Positions 8,187-17,486 of a stretch of 64,000 bases of DNA are shown piece after piece. The first letter of the stretch is position 1, and each line of letters opens with the position of its first letter. Below the pieces are notes generated by a model, which was not told where the DNA came from, did not search any database, and was given only the letters and a program-made list of their open reading frames with translations. A program made the position numbers and the translations under genes. Origin of the DNA: Saccharibacillus sp. JS10 (GTDB lineage Bacteria > Bacillota > Bacilli > Paenibacillales > Paenibacillaceae); the NCBI RefSeq assembly GCF_024436065.1, contig NZ_JANFNS010000002.1, positions 917,345-981,344 of the forward strand. The letters are read 5' to 3'.

Positions 8187-9116
8187 ATGAATATTACGAT
8201 GCTTCGTTCCGACACGATCTACCGCCAAATCATAGAACTTAAGCCAGAGGAAAAAAGAGAAGCTTACCGCGAACAAATGCTGGCTCCATTCAAAAAGAAA
8301 TGGGAGATCCAACAAATTCCGTTTCGCTCTGAACGTCCAGGCGGATTTGATGTACTGACGCTGAATGACCTAATGTATCTGCCTGCGGATCGGATCGATG
8401 AATCGCTACTTGAGACTGTAGATCTGATCTCGCCTAATGACTTTTGGGCAGAATGCGAACAGATCGTAAAAGACAGCTTTTCTTGTTTCGAGCAGCAGGG
8501 AATATATCTTCCGGTGCAGAAGGTTGTTTTTACCGTTTTGCTTGGAAATCCAGATAGCCAAATCTTGAAGATCAACGAAGGATATTCGGGAGACGGCGGT
8601 ATTCCGGGTTATATTCTAACTGTGCTGACGCCGAACACTTACACGTTACCTCGTATCCGGGCGGCTCTAGCCCATGAATGCAATCATAATGTAAGATATC
8701 AATTTATCCGTTGGGATATGGACGTAACGCTTGCTGAGCTGATCGTAAGCGAAGGGCTGGCGGAGAGTTTTGCAGTATCGCGTTGCGGAGAAGAATGGTT
8801 AGGGCCGTGGGTATCCAAGACAGATACGGAGACCTTGAATAAGGTCATCAAACCTATGCTAAAGCCGATACTACAGGGTAAAGGTTGGGCGAATATTGCA
8901 CCTTATCTATACGGGGACGAGATCGCCGCTTTGCAAAGCATGACTCCGGTCGGTGCACCTTATGGAGCGGGCTATGCCTGCGGTTATTATCTCATTCAAC
9001 ATTATTTACGCAAAACCGGAGAAACGATTGAACAGGCTACTTTAAAAAGCGCAGAAGAAATATTGAAGGTGACGGAGGATTATTGGTATGCCGAAAGTGT
9101 TGTTGACGGTACATGA
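8187..9116 (+). CDS. DUF2268-type putative zinc-dependent protease
   Basis: This 309-residue protein has the zinc metallopeptidase motif HECNH at residues 163-167 (HExxH) followed by SEGLAE at 188-193, whose Glu could be the third zinc ligand. The arrangement fits DUF2268 predicted Zn-dependent proteases. No signal peptide is visible. The ATG follows AAAAGGAGAG. Its 3' end overlaps the MerR gene by 29 bp, so the two are translationally linked and probably functionally paired, with a small-molecule signal detected by the TipAS-like regulator inducing this protein. The substrate is unknown. Confidence 0.8.
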   Translation: MNITMLRSDTIYRQIIELKPEEKREAYREQMLAPFKKKWEIQQIPFRSERPGGFDVLTLNDLMYLPADRIDESLLETVDLISPNDFWAECEQIVKDSFSCFEQQGIYLPVQKVVFTVLLGNPDSQILKINEGYSGDGGIPGYILTVLTPNTYTLPRIRAALAHECNHNVRYQFIRWDMDVTLAELIVSEGLAESFAVSRCGEEWLGPWVSKTDTETLNKVIKPMLKPILQGKGWANIAPYLYGDEIAALQSMTPVGAPYGAGYACGYYLIQHYLRKTGETIEQATLKSAEEILKVTEDYWYAESVVDGT

Positions 9117-9882
9117 AGTCGTAGGCATCACAGGCACGACGGCGCGAACGCTGCATCATTATGACCGAATCGGTCTGCTGAAGCCTGCGAAGGTGAAGGA
9201 GAGCGGCTATCGGCTGTATGACCGCGACAATCTGGAGCGGCTACAGATCATTCTTTTTCTAAAAGAAGCCGGCTTGCGTCTTGAAGATATTGCGGCATTG
9301 TTGGAGTTGCCTGAATCGGAACGCCGCCCAGCGCTCCAAGAACATCGTGAACGATTAGTAGAGAAAAAGCGTAGGCTAGAGCGTACGTTGCATGACTTCG
9401 ATCAGTATTTGGAAGCTGGGACGATCTTCGGACCTCGATCGCCGGATCTGCCAGGTCTTACGTTGCGTGAGCAATATGATCGCGAAGCAGAGGTCGTCTA
9501 TGGAGATACGCCGGCTTATGCGGCATATCGGCAACAGATGCAAAAATTAGAGCGGTTGCCGCAAGAGAAGCGAGAAGCAGAGTTGAATCAAGCCCAACAA
9601 CGCATAAACGATGTGTTCGTCGACATTTTTTCTTTATTGAAATATGCTCCTGACTCTCCCGATGTTCAGCTCAAGATTGCGGAATGGGCAAATGCGCTAG
9701 AAACCTATACGGCGATTACGCCGCAGCTTTTGGAGCATATTGCAGAAAACTATCGTAGCGACAATCGGTTCCGAGCTTTTTTTGATACGTTCGGAGGAGA
9801 AGCGGGACAGTTTTCCTGTTTTTTGTATGAAGCGATACGGATATACAGCCTGTCGTTGCCGGATCGGAACAAAGAGGGCTAA
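9088..9882 (+). CDS. MerR family regulator with TipAS-like ligand-binding domain
   Basis: This 264-residue protein has an N-terminal winged helix (residues 5-70) with MerR signatures TARTLHHYDRIGLLKPAKV and GYRLYDRDNLERL. A dimerising coiled coil follows (85-110), then a C-terminal helical domain (about 140-260) like the TipAS antibiotic-recognition domain. TipA-type regulators bind hydrophobic drugs and activate their own operon. The promoter at 8125-8155 fits that role. The gene starts inside the preceding gene and its stop overlaps the stop of the converging araC-type gene by a few bases. Confidence 0.88.
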   Translation: MPKVLLTVHEVVGITGTTARTLHHYDRIGLLKPAKVKESGYRLYDRDNLERLQIILFLKEAGLRLEDIAALLELPESERRPALQEHRERLVEKKRRLERTLHDFDQYLEAGTIFGPRSPDLPGLTLREQYDREAEVVYGDTPAYAAYRQQMQKLERLPQEKREAELNQAQQRINDVFVDIFSLLKYAPDSPDVQLKIAEWANALETYTAITPQLLEHIAENYRSDNRFRAFFDTFGGEAGQFSCFLYEAIRIYSLSLPDRNKEG

Positions 9883-10793
9883 ACATGCTGAGCCAAGCTC
9901 GAAGCGGATACGTTTCCGCTTTCCAATCTTTTTCGATATTGAGAAGGCGTACAGCCTTGATGTTGTTTGAACAAAGAAATAAAGTAGCTCAAATTATCGA
10001 ATCCGACTTCCATCGCGATCTCGACGATTTTATGCCCGCTTTCTTCAAGGAGCCGACAAGCCTGCTGCGTTCGGTAGCGATTCAAATAATCGACAGGCGT
10101 TTTGTGCACCATGCTTTTAAAAAAGCGACAAAAATATCCTTCGCTCATGCCGAGTAGTTGTGCCAGATCGCTAAGTTTGATTGCGGACGCGTAATGATGA
10201 TGGATATATCCAAGCACTTTTTTTAACCGTTCGATCTTTTCTCGATCGTTGCCGGTCACAGTAGGAATCGGATCACGCATATGACCATGAAGCAGCGCAA
10301 AAATATGATACAATCTAGCTTTTGTCGTGAGCGCATAAGCGGGAGCCGCTTGTTCGTTATCTTCAATAATCGCCAAGATCAGATCCAAAATATCGCGTTC
10401 CCACTGTTCTTGTCCGGTTAGATGAGAAGGAGGGAGCGATTTTTTTTGCAATAAAGGTTCGATATATTGTTCTTGCAGCCCGTCATACCCTCGACTGGAC
10501 AAAAATTCGCCATCGAATACGACGGCTGAAAAAGCGCAAGGTTCATCGCCTACCTTTTGCCCGGAATGAAGTTCTCCGCTATGCACAAACATGGCTTGTC
10601 CTTGATGTACTTCATAATATTCGGTTCCGATCTGAAAACGAATTGTACCGCGCGTGACGATCGTAAATTCCATTTCTTGATGCCAGTGCGAATCCATAAT
10701 CGTCGTATAGTCCAAATTTTCCATGACATAGACGCTGACTGGATACATCGGATTACCGTGAACACGTTCTTCTTTGAGCAAAGCTCGATTCAT
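9879..10793 (-). CDS. AraC family transcriptional regulator (controls the GH31 gene, inferred)
   Basis: This 304-residue protein has an N-terminal cupin sensor domain (residues 20-110, with SHWHQEMEFTIVTRGT) and a C-terminal double helix-turn-helix DNA-binding domain (about 195-290). The latter carries LAQLLGMSEGYFCRFFKSMVH and AMEVGFDNLSYFISLFKQHQGCTPSQYRK. It is transcribed divergently from the alpha-xylosidase gene, and the shared 214-bp spacer holds three direct repeats suited to AraC binding. The probable effector is a xylosylated oligosaccharide or its breakdown product. A GGAG-type site precedes the ATG. Confidence 0.9.
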   Translation of the reverse strand: MNRALLKEERVHGNPMYPVSVYVMENLDYTTIMDSHWHQEMEFTIVTRGTIRFQIGTEYYEVHQGQAMFVHSGELHSGQKVGDEPCAFSAVVFDGEFLSSRGYDGLQEQYIEPLLQKKSLPPSHLTGQEQWERDILDLILAIIEDNEQAAPAYALTTKARLYHIFALLHGHMRDPIPTVTGNDREKIERLKKVLGYIHHHYASAIKLSDLAQLLGMSEGYFCRFFKSMVHKTPVDYLNRYRTQQACRLLEESGHKIVEIAMEVGFDNLSYFISLFKQHQGCTPSQYRKRLESGNVSASSLAQHV

Positions 10794-10871
10794 ACCGATA
10801 AGCTCCTTTCATAGGTCGAAATAAGAAATCGCTTCCAAATCTATATCGATCTTCATAGAAAAGTCGTTGAA

Positions 10872-10933
10872 AGATCAAAATAATGATAATTTAGATCAAA
10901 ATATCGTAAGAATTTTATAATCAAGATCAATAT
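10872..10933. promoter_or_regulatory. Three direct repeats AGATCAAAAT between araC-type and GH31 genes
   Basis: Copies are at 10872-10881 (AGATCAAAAT), 10893-10902 (AGATCAAAAT) and 10924-10933 (AGATCAATAT). Start-to-start spacing is 21 and 31 bp, that is two and three helical turns, so all three face the same side of DNA. AraC-type proteins bind such direct repeats. Function is inferred. Confidence 0.6.
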
Positions 10934-11007
10934 CATTATAAATGTAGTCACGGTATATAAACAAGATTGCCGAAGACTTGAGATGATAATCAAAGGGGAT
11001 TTGAGAG

Positions 11008-13323
11008 ATGAAATTTACCGATGGATATTGGATGGTGCGAGACGGATACAATATGCAAAGCCCGGTCGATATTCGCGACGTCGTACAGAAAGACGATTCC
11101 TTTACTGTATATGCAGCAACGAAAAAAGTAGAAAAACGCGGCGATACGCTGAACGCGACGCTGCTCAAAGCAACTTATAGCTCGCCGATGCCAAACGTGA
11201 TTCGCGTTCGCTTGAACCGTCATGCTGGCGGCGTAAAACAAACGCCTGAATTTGAACTGTACGGTTCGGACACGAATGTACAGATTACCAATAATGAAGA
11301 ATTGCTTGCGCTGCAAAGTGGCGAGCTTAAGGTCAGCATTGACCGCAACACGGGTTTTGCAAGTGAGTTCCATTACGGTAGCCGCCGCCTGACAGGCAGT
11401 GCGTTCCGCCGTGCCGCACATATCGAGAACAAATCTTTGGGCAAAACGTATTTCCGCGAGCAGCTCGATCTCGGAATCGGCGAATATGTATACGGCTTGG
11501 GCGAGCGATTTACTCCTTTTGTGAAAAACGGTCAAACAGTTGATATTTGGAATGAAGACGGCGGTACAAGCAGCGAGCAATCCTACAAAAATATCCCGTT
11601 TTATTTGTCCAATAAAGGCTACGGCGTGTTCGTAAACCATCCGGAAAAAGTATCGTTTGAAGTGGCTTCGGAAAATGTATCGAAAGTTCAATTCAGCGTC
11701 GAAGGCGAAACCCTGGAATACTTTATTATCGGCGGCGAAAATCCAAAAGACGTGCTGGATAACTTCACGAAGTTAACCGGTAAACCTGCGCTTCCACCTG
11801 CATGGACATTTGGATTATGGCTGACGACTTCGTTCACGACGAATTACGATGAAGAAACGGTTAATCATTTCGTTGATGGCATGAGCGAGCGTGATCTGCC
11901 GTTATCTGTATTCCATTTCGACTGCTTCTGGATGAAAGAATATCAGTGGACCGACTTTGAATGGGACAAAGACGTTTTCCCTGATCCTGCGGGATTGCTG
12001 AAACGTCTCAAAGACAAAGGGCTGAAAATTTGCGTCTGGATCAATCCGTATATCGCTGAAAAATCCGTGTTATTCGAAGAATGTATGGAAAACGGATATT
12101 TGATCAAACGCAAAGACGGCAGCGTATGGCAATGGGATATGTGGCAAGCCGGAATGGGTATCGTCGATTTTACCAATCCAGCTGCGGTGAAATGGTATCA
12201 AAGTAAACTGGAAGAACTGGTCGACCAAGGCGTCGATTGCTTCAAAACGGATTTTGGCGAACGCATTCCGGTTGAAGACGTGATGTACTTCGATGGTTCC
12301 GACCCGATGAAAATGCACAACTACTATCCGTTCCAGTACAACAAAGCGGTATTTGAAGTATTGGAAAAGAAACTGGGCAAAAACGAAGCGGCGCTATTCG
12401 CACGTTCCGCAACTGTCGGCGGTCAACAATTCCCGGTTCACTGGGGCGGCGATTGCTCGTCGACTTATGAATCGATGGCGGAAAGTCTGCGCGGCGGTCT
12501 GTCGCTCGGCGTCTCCGGATTCAGCTTCTGGTCGCACGATATTTCGGGCTTTGAACAGACAGCTCCAGCAGATGTGTACAAACGTTGGGTACAATTCGGG
12601 CTGTTGTCTTCGCATAGCCGTCTGCATGGTAGCGACTCGTACCGTGTACCGTGGTTGTTTGACGAAGAAGCGGTGGATGTATTACGTAAATTTACCAAAC
12701 TCAAAAACTCGCTGATGCCGTATTTGTTCGATCAAGCGAAAGAATCGTCGGCGCGTGGTATTCCGATGATGCGTCCAATGTTCCTGGAATTCCCGGAAGA
12801 TCCAACATGCGCGACGCTGGATCTGCAATATATGTTCGGAGATTCGATTCTTGTGGCTCCAATCTTCAATGAACAAGGCGACGTCACGTATTATTTGCCG
12901 CATGGCAAATGGACAGGTCTGCTGGATGGACAAGTGAAAGAAGGCGGGCGTTGGTATAGCGAGAACTATGACTTCATGAGCTTGCCGGTGTTCGTTAAAT
13001 CCGGTACGCTGCTTGCGATCGGATCACAAGATTCGAAGCCGGATTATGATTACGCGGATGGCGTAACCCTGCATTTGTTCCAACTGGAAGAAGGACAGAC
13101 CGCTTCTGCGCAAGTTATTGGTCTGGATACGACGACTCAAGTTCAAGCTTCGGCAGTTCGCAGCGGCTCTGAGCTTAAGATTCAAGTATCGGGTGGTCAA
13201 GCTGTCAAAGTCGTACTGCGAGGCGTTGAGAACGTAGCTAGCGTAGACGGTGCTTCGCCAGAAAATAGCGAACAAGGGCTTGTGCTGACGCTGAATAGCG
13301 AATCTGCAACGATCCAACTGTAA
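11008..13323 (+). CDS. yicI: Alpha-xylosidase, glycoside hydrolase family 31 (YicI-like)
   Basis: This 771-residue retaining glycosidase is predicted to remove alpha-linked xylose from oligosaccharides such as isoprimeverose. The nucleophile Asp415 lies in KTDFGERIP and the acid/base Asp482 in VHWGGDC. Both match E. coli YicI almost position for position (D416, D482, from memory). The N-terminal beta-sandwich (about 1-245), the (beta/alpha)8 barrel with VFHFDCFWMKEYQWTDFEWD, and C-terminal beta domains are all present. There is no signal peptide, so it acts in the cytosol on imported sugars. GGGATTTGAGAG upstream supplies the ribosome site. Its neighbour is a divergent AraC regulator; no transporter lies beside it. 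Confidence 0.93.
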   Translation: MKFTDGYWMVRDGYNMQSPVDIRDVVQKDDSFTVYAATKKVEKRGDTLNATLLKATYSSPMPNVIRVRLNRHAGGVKQTPEFELYGSDTNVQITNNEELLALQSGELKVSIDRNTGFASEFHYGSRRLTGSAFRRAAHIENKSLGKTYFREQLDLGIGEYVYGLGERFTPFVKNGQTVDIWNEDGGTSSEQSYKNIPFYLSNKGYGVFVNHPEKVSFEVASENVSKVQFSVEGETLEYFIIGGENPKDVLDNFTKLTGKPALPPAWTFGLWLTTSFTTNYDEETVNHFVDGMSERDLPLSVFHFDCFWMKEYQWTDFEWDKDVFPDPAGLLKRLKDKGLKICVWINPYIAEKSVLFEECMENGYLIKRKDGSVWQWDMWQAGMGIVDFTNPAAVKWYQSKLEELVDQGVDCFKTDFGERIPVEDVMYFDGSDPMKMHNYYPFQYNKAVFEVLEKKLGKNEAALFARSATVGGQQFPVHWGGDCSSTYESMAESLRGGLSLGVSGFSFWSHDISGFEQTAPADVYKRWVQFGLLSSHSRLHGSDSYRVPWLFDEEAVDVLRKFTKLKNSLMPYLFDQAKESSARGIPMMRPMFLEFPEDPTCATLDLQYMFGDSILVAPIFNEQGDVTYYLPHGKWTGLLDGQVKEGGRWYSENYDFMSLPVFVKSGTLLAIGSQDSKPDYDYADGVTLHLFQLEEGQTASAQVIGLDTTTQVQASAVRSGSELKIQVSGGQAVKVVLRGVENVASVDGASPENSEQGLVLTLNSESATIQL

Positions 13324-13341
13324 TCGATCACAAATGAACAA

Positions 13342-13384
13342 AGGGTAAAGTTTCTTGAATTCACCAAGAAGCTTTACCCTATTT
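13342..13384 (+). terminator. Terminator-like hairpin after the GH31 gene
   Basis: AGGGTAAAG plus TTCTTG pairs with CAAGAA plus CTTTACCCT (13342-13380) with one bulge. The following T tract is short (ATTTG). Confidence 0.65.
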
Positions 13385-13504
13385 GTCGTATTGTTATAAG
13401 AGCTGTCTACAGGCTTAAACTTGACAGTAAGCAAGCAGCCCTTTATGGTCAAATAGTATCTTTATGCGGGAAGTAAGCAAAAAAGACGGAATGGGGCGAT
13501 CGAT

Positions 13505-14236
13505 ATGGGAGCAAAATTAATTACGCCGTCTATTCGCAGTGTAGGCGTCTGGGTGGGGCTTTCTATCCATGTGTGGATCGTCGCGGAAGAAGATGGAGTG
13601 ACTTTGGTCGATACGGGAATGGCTTTTATGACCAAAAAGATCCTTAAAGCCATAGAAGAGATGAATGCAGGGCCGTTAAAGCGAATCGTACTCACACACG
13701 GTCATTCGGATCATGTCGGAGGGCTTGAATCGATCTTGCAGAAGTATGACGTACCCGTCTATATGCACGCAGTCGAAATTCCTTATGCGGAAGGCGACAA
13801 AAAGTATCCAGGCAAAGACAAACCGCATGCTCATGTGAAAAAAGGAATTTTGAAGCCGCTTGAACAAGTGGGCAGCTCTGGAACACTTGCCGCGATCGGC
13901 TCGCTGATTCCTTATCGGACGCCAGGGCATTCACCGGGTCATGTCGTGTATTTCCATGAAAATGAGAATGTATTACTCGCTGGCGATTTGTTTAATTCCA
14001 AAAAAGGCAAATTAATTCCGCCTCGTTTTACTTATCATACCGATCAAGCGATAGAAAGCGCAGGAGCGATTGTACGTCGGCTTGATCCTGAACGAATCGA
14101 AGTCTGTCATGGCGGTACGGTATATCGTCCAGTCGGGCAACTGCAAGATTTAGAGAACGAATATAGAGCGGCGCTTGAAGCAAAAGAACGATTGAAGGCA
14201 CGCAAAGAAGCGAAAGCAAAGTCGAAAAAACAATAA
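13505..14236 (+). CDS. MBL-fold metallo-hydrolase
   Basis: This 243-residue metallo-beta-lactamase-fold protein has the dinuclear metal motif THGHSDH at residues 64-70, then PGHSPGH around 139-145 and an LAGDLF Asp ligand. The layout fits general glyoxalase II-like or lactonase-like hydrolases. The C-terminus is a highly basic Lys/Arg/Ala helix that may be a tail for nucleic acid or partner binding. The substrate cannot be told from sequence. It is a single gene ended by a bidirectional hairpin shared with the converging marR gene. Confidence 0.85.
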   Translation: MGAKLITPSIRSVGVWVGLSIHVWIVAEEDGVTLVDTGMAFMTKKILKAIEEMNAGPLKRIVLTHGHSDHVGGLESILQKYDVPVYMHAVEIPYAEGDKKYPGKDKPHAHVKKGILKPLEQVGSSGTLAAIGSLIPYRTPGHSPGHVVYFHENENVLLAGDLFNSKKGKLIPPRFTYHTDQAIESAGAIVRRLDPERIEVCHGGTVYRPVGQLQDLENEYRAALEAKERLKARKEAKAKSKKQ

Positions 14237-14256
14237 ACTTTTCAACGCGCATTAAA

Positions 14257-14310
14257 AAAACGGCTTTAACCTCCAAAATGCCAAATAGAGGTTCATGCCG
14301 TTTTGTTTTA
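14257..14310. terminator. Bidirectional terminator between MBL and MarR genes
   Basis: AAAACGGC/GCCGTTTT and AACCTC/GAGGTT form a two-part stem (14257-14304) around a 14-nt loop. T-rich tracts exist on both strands. Confidence 0.8.
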
Positions 14311-14336
14311 CTGAAAATTTGAAACGTTTTCGGTAA

Positions 14337-14789
14337 TTAGCCTTCGAGTTCTTCGCTATCCCCGTAACGCTCTGTATTTCTTTCGATTCGGCGGAAAGCT
14401 TCGGCAAGCAATTCAAGTTGTTCCGGCGTAAAGTCTTCAATCATCGCGGCATTATGATGACGCTCGATTACGGACGTTTCTTCGGTGACTTGACGACCTT
14501 TATCTGTTGGATAGATCAAGTAAGCGCGCCGATCCGCGCGGTCGCTACTGCGCATAATAAAGTTTTTGCGATGCAGCACATTCAGAATTCGAGTCACCGT
14601 AGGTTGGTCTTTGGACGTACGTTCGGAAATTTCTTTTTGGTTCATGCCTTCTTTGAAACAGATTGCACACATCACAGACCATTGTTCAGGCGTCAAGTCG
14701 TAATCTTTCAGTCGCGCAGCCAGACGATTGCTGACTTTGCGATAGATTACGCCGAGCTGGAAGCCGAGAGAATCTTGCGGCTGGTACAA
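14337..14789 (-). CDS. MarR family transcriptional regulator
   Basis: This 150-residue winged-helix dimer of the MarR family has a DNA-recognition segment MNQKEISERTSKDQPTVTRILNVLHRKNFIMR followed by the wing DRADRRAYLIYPTDKG. The start is TTG, 9 nt after AGAGGAGG on the minus strand. A good sigma-A promoter lies 80 nt upstream. The target gene is not obvious because the gene stands alone between the MBL gene and a two-component system. Phenolic or oxidative ligands are typical for the family. Confidence 0.88.
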   Translation of the reverse strand: MYQPQDSLGFQLGVIYRKVSNRLAARLKDYDLTPEQWSVMCAICFKEGMNQKEISERTSKDQPTVTRILNVLHRKNFIMRSSDRADRRAYLIYPTDKGRQVTEETSVIERHHNAAMIEDFTPEQLELLAEAFRRIERNTERYGDSEELEG

Positions 14790-14868
14790 GGAAAATCCTC
14801 CTCTTGAAAAGCCGGGTTCTACATTTGCAGATCGGCTTATGGTTTCTAAGTTGCAGCTTGCTCAGGCA

Positions 14869-14897
14869 AGTATACGAAGTTCAGAGAGCGGTGTCAA
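14869..14897 (-). promoter_or_regulatory. Sigma-A promoter for the marR-type gene
   Basis: On the minus strand TTGACA (14897-14892) and TATACT (14874-14869) are exactly 17 bp apart, placing transcription start about 75 nt before the marR-type start codon. Confidence 0.75.
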
Positions 14898-14918
14898 ATC
14901 CCGCTGTAGAGCGTTTGG

Positions 14919-16685
14919 TTACAAAGCGGGAAACGTCAAAGAAATACATGTTCCCGCTCCCAAACGAGATTCTACACTGATGGTGCCAAGATGTGCATTC
15001 ACGACAGCACGGGCGATACTCATCCCAAGTCCTGATCCGTCTACGTTCTCATCGGTGCTGGTTCCGCGATAATAGCGGTCGAACAATCGGGTCTTCGTTT
15101 CTTCATCCATTCCTACGCCGTCGTCACGAACACGAACGACAGCATTACCCTTTTCGAAGCCTACACTAATCTCAATAGCTGTTCCTGGCGCGTTATGCTT
15201 GACCGCATTCGAGATCAGATTGTCGAGTAGGCGTTGAAACCATTTGGTATTGGCAAGAATACGAATTGAAGCATCGCTTTCCTCAAAGTCGAAAGTGACG
15301 TCAGACCATGTAGGATCATTAACGTAGCGCAGAACAGCTCGGCGCACGAATTCATTTAATTCCAGCGGCTCAAGTTTTTCGCCAGGCGTGTGATTTTGCA
15401 ACTCGAAAGTCAACGAGAAATCTTGAAGCAGTTCTAGCATATAGCTGCTTTTTTCTCGGATCGTAGTGCCCATATCCAGCAATTCTTGTTCGCTCCATTG
15501 AAATTGACCGCTTTCCAGTAAATGACCATAACCTTGCACAGCAGACAGCGGCGTGCGTAGATCATGAGAAATGCCTGCCATCCATTCTTCCCGTGACCGT
15601 TCCAACCGGAGTCTTTCAGTCCGGGCTTCAGCTAATCGCTCTGCCATATCTGAAAAACCGTCAATCACTTCGCGGTACAATTTATATTGGGAGCGGAAGC
15701 GTCCGTTTTTACGAAAAATTCGGCGCTGTTCTTTTTCGGTGAATACTTGTTCATATTCGCCGCGTCCCATCCTTTCGAATCCGCGCATGAACAGCAGCAG
15801 CGGTCCACCATATCGATATCCATGCCAAGCAGCAAGACCCAACGCCAACAGAAGGATAAATCCGCCTACCAGCGAAGACACGATCACAATCGTGCGAAGA
15901 AGAGGCTGTTCAGGAGCAATTGAATCGGTACGGGGGGATTCGAGTAACCACGTATATCCAGACTGTTCATCGTAAAAGGAAGAATATTTAACTTTGGATG
16001 CTGCGGGTTTGAGACGGTTCGCAGCAAGTTCCAATGCTGCATACGTTTTGGAAGTATCGCTATTTATTCCGGCCCTCTGAACGACTTTTCCCGAGGAATC
16101 AAAAATATGCAGCGAAGCGTCCTGACGCCGCGTTTCAGCGTCCAGTTCTTTCAAGCCGGTTTCAGTTCCGATCTTCCCTTGCGCCGCGTACTGCCTGAAC
16201 CAGCGTTCTAATTTTTGATTTTCTTCGTCCACACGACCGAGTAGGTATAAGCTGCGAACGCCGGAAAACTCTTCGTACAGCGATTCCACCTCATATTCTT
16301 CCCATTTCCTGTCTTTGTCGATCCGTAGCAAATCGATTGCGGAATAACGTATAGGTACTCCTTGAGGTACGTTTGCCGAATAGACCACGGTTCCTTGTTC
16401 ATTCAAGATTTGCAGCCAATACCCCATACTCTGTAGTTGTTTTTTCCAAGTCTCCGGCAATTCCACACTATCGGGATTGATGATTGCTTCTAAAGACAAA
16501 GAACTGAGCACTTCATCTGGAAGATCGCTGCGAAGTTGATCTTTGGCAGTGAAATAAAAAATAGCAAACGCGCATACGAATACTGCAATTAGTACAGACA
16601 CCCAAATCGCGAAAAACTGAACCGTAAAATGAATTCCAAGTCTTCGGGCGAGTCGGCGGCTTTTGATTTTGCGTGGCTGCTTCAT
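14919..16685 (-). CDS. Membrane sensor histidine kinase
   Basis: This 588-residue protein has membrane helix 1 at about 22-46, an extracellular sensor region to about 275 and helix 2 at about 278-302. A HAMP-like linker, the phospho-acceptor His374 in SHDLRTP and an HATPase domain follow, with NLISNAVKH, DDGVGMD and GSGLGMSIA. It autophosphorylates and passes phosphate to the response regulator encoded just upstream, overlapping it by 4 bp (ATGA). The signal is unknown; the large outer domain suggests an extracellular or envelope cue. Confidence 0.92.
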   Translation of the reverse strand: MKQPRKIKSRRLARRLGIHFTVQFFAIWVSVLIAVFVCAFAIFYFTAKDQLRSDLPDEVLSSLSLEAIINPDSVELPETWKKQLQSMGYWLQILNEQGTVVYSANVPQGVPIRYSAIDLLRIDKDRKWEEYEVESLYEEFSGVRSLYLLGRVDEENQKLERWFRQYAAQGKIGTETGLKELDAETRRQDASLHIFDSSGKVVQRAGINSDTSKTYAALELAANRLKPAASKVKYSSFYDEQSGYTWLLESPRTDSIAPEQPLLRTIVIVSSLVGGFILLLALGLAAWHGYRYGGPLLLFMRGFERMGRGEYEQVFTEKEQRRIFRKNGRFRSQYKLYREVIDGFSDMAERLAEARTERLRLERSREEWMAGISHDLRTPLSAVQGYGHLLESGQFQWSEQELLDMGTTIREKSSYMLELLQDFSLTFELQNHTPGEKLEPLELNEFVRRAVLRYVNDPTWSDVTFDFEESDASIRILANTKWFQRLLDNLISNAVKHNAPGTAIEISVGFEKGNAVVRVRDDGVGMDEETKTRLFDRYYRGTSTDENVDGSGLGMSIARAVVNAHLGTISVESRLGAGTCISLTFPAL

Positions 16686-17410
16686 GAGCGGTTCACCCGA
16701 ACCAGCTTATATCCAAGTCCGCGAACCGTCAGCAGGTAACGCGGATTGCTTGGATCTGGTTCGATTCGTTCACGAATTTTGCGAATATGAACCATGACCG
16801 TATTATCGTCGCTGAGCCCATCAAATCCCCAGACGGATTCATAGAGCTGCGATTTAGAGAAGACGATATCAGGATTTTGGCATAAAAATAGCAGCAGTTG
16901 ATAAGCTTGAGCCGGACAAGGAACTGGCGTTCCGCTAACACGGAGTTCGCCCGCGCGTTCGTCCAGCATGAAGCCGCCAAAATCATACAGGCGCCGAGAA
17001 TCGGATATAGAGGAAGCCTTAGGCGAAGCAATCGGCTCTGCACTATCTCTGCGCAGTCTGGCTTTGATACGCGCCGCGATCTCAAGCGGATTAAACGGCT
17101 TGGTCACGTAATCGTCGCCACCAACGGCAAAGCCGGTTAGACGGTCAAGATCAGTCGTCCGAGCTGTCAAATAAATCAGATGAGCATTGGATAACGCACG
17201 AATTTGTGGACCTAGTTCGAAGCCTGTTCGGTCTGGAAGCATAACGTCGAGCAAGATGACGTCTGCTCCGTTTGCGCGCAGTAGTTCCATACCATCCGTA
17301 GCGGTGCCCGCTGAATACAGATTTTGGAAACCTTCTTTTCGCAGAGCGATCTCAATCATCTGCACAATAGCTTTTTCGTCATCGATAATCAAAATTCGGG
17401 TGGGGTACAT
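16682..17410 (-). CDS. OmpR/PhoB family response regulator
   Basis: This 242-residue protein has a receiver domain with acidic pocket Asp10/Asp11, phospho-acceptor Asp55 in LLDVMLPD, conserved Thr and Lys109-type residues, and a C-terminal OmpR winged helix (about 145-240) ending TVRGLGYKLV. It is the partner of the downstream kinase. Two TTAACA-type repeat regions sit in the divergent promoter region and could be its binding sites. The likely divergent target is the DUF418 membrane protein gene. Confidence 0.92.
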   Translation of the reverse strand: MYPTRILIIDDEKAIVQMIEIALRKEGFQNLYSAGTATDGMELLRANGADVILLDVMLPDRTGFELGPQIRALSNAHLIYLTARTTDLDRLTGFAVGGDDYVTKPFNPLEIAARIKARLRRDSAEPIASPKASSISDSRRLYDFGGFMLDERAGELRVSGTPVPCPAQAYQLLLFLCQNPDIVFSKSQLYESVWGFDGLSDDNTVMVHIRKIRERIEPDPSNPRYLLTVRGLGYKLVRVNRS

Positions 17411-17486
17411 CCTTAAGTTCCTCCTTGCCTAAGTTCAATCTTTATCAGTTCGCTTGATCGGCTTTCGACATTGTATCAAACAAACC

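Noticed and set aside
11008-11691. Long minus-strand frame opposite the GH31 gene
   Set aside because: The plus-strand frame encodes a complete GH31 enzyme with both catalytic Asp residues, so the antisense frame is chance.
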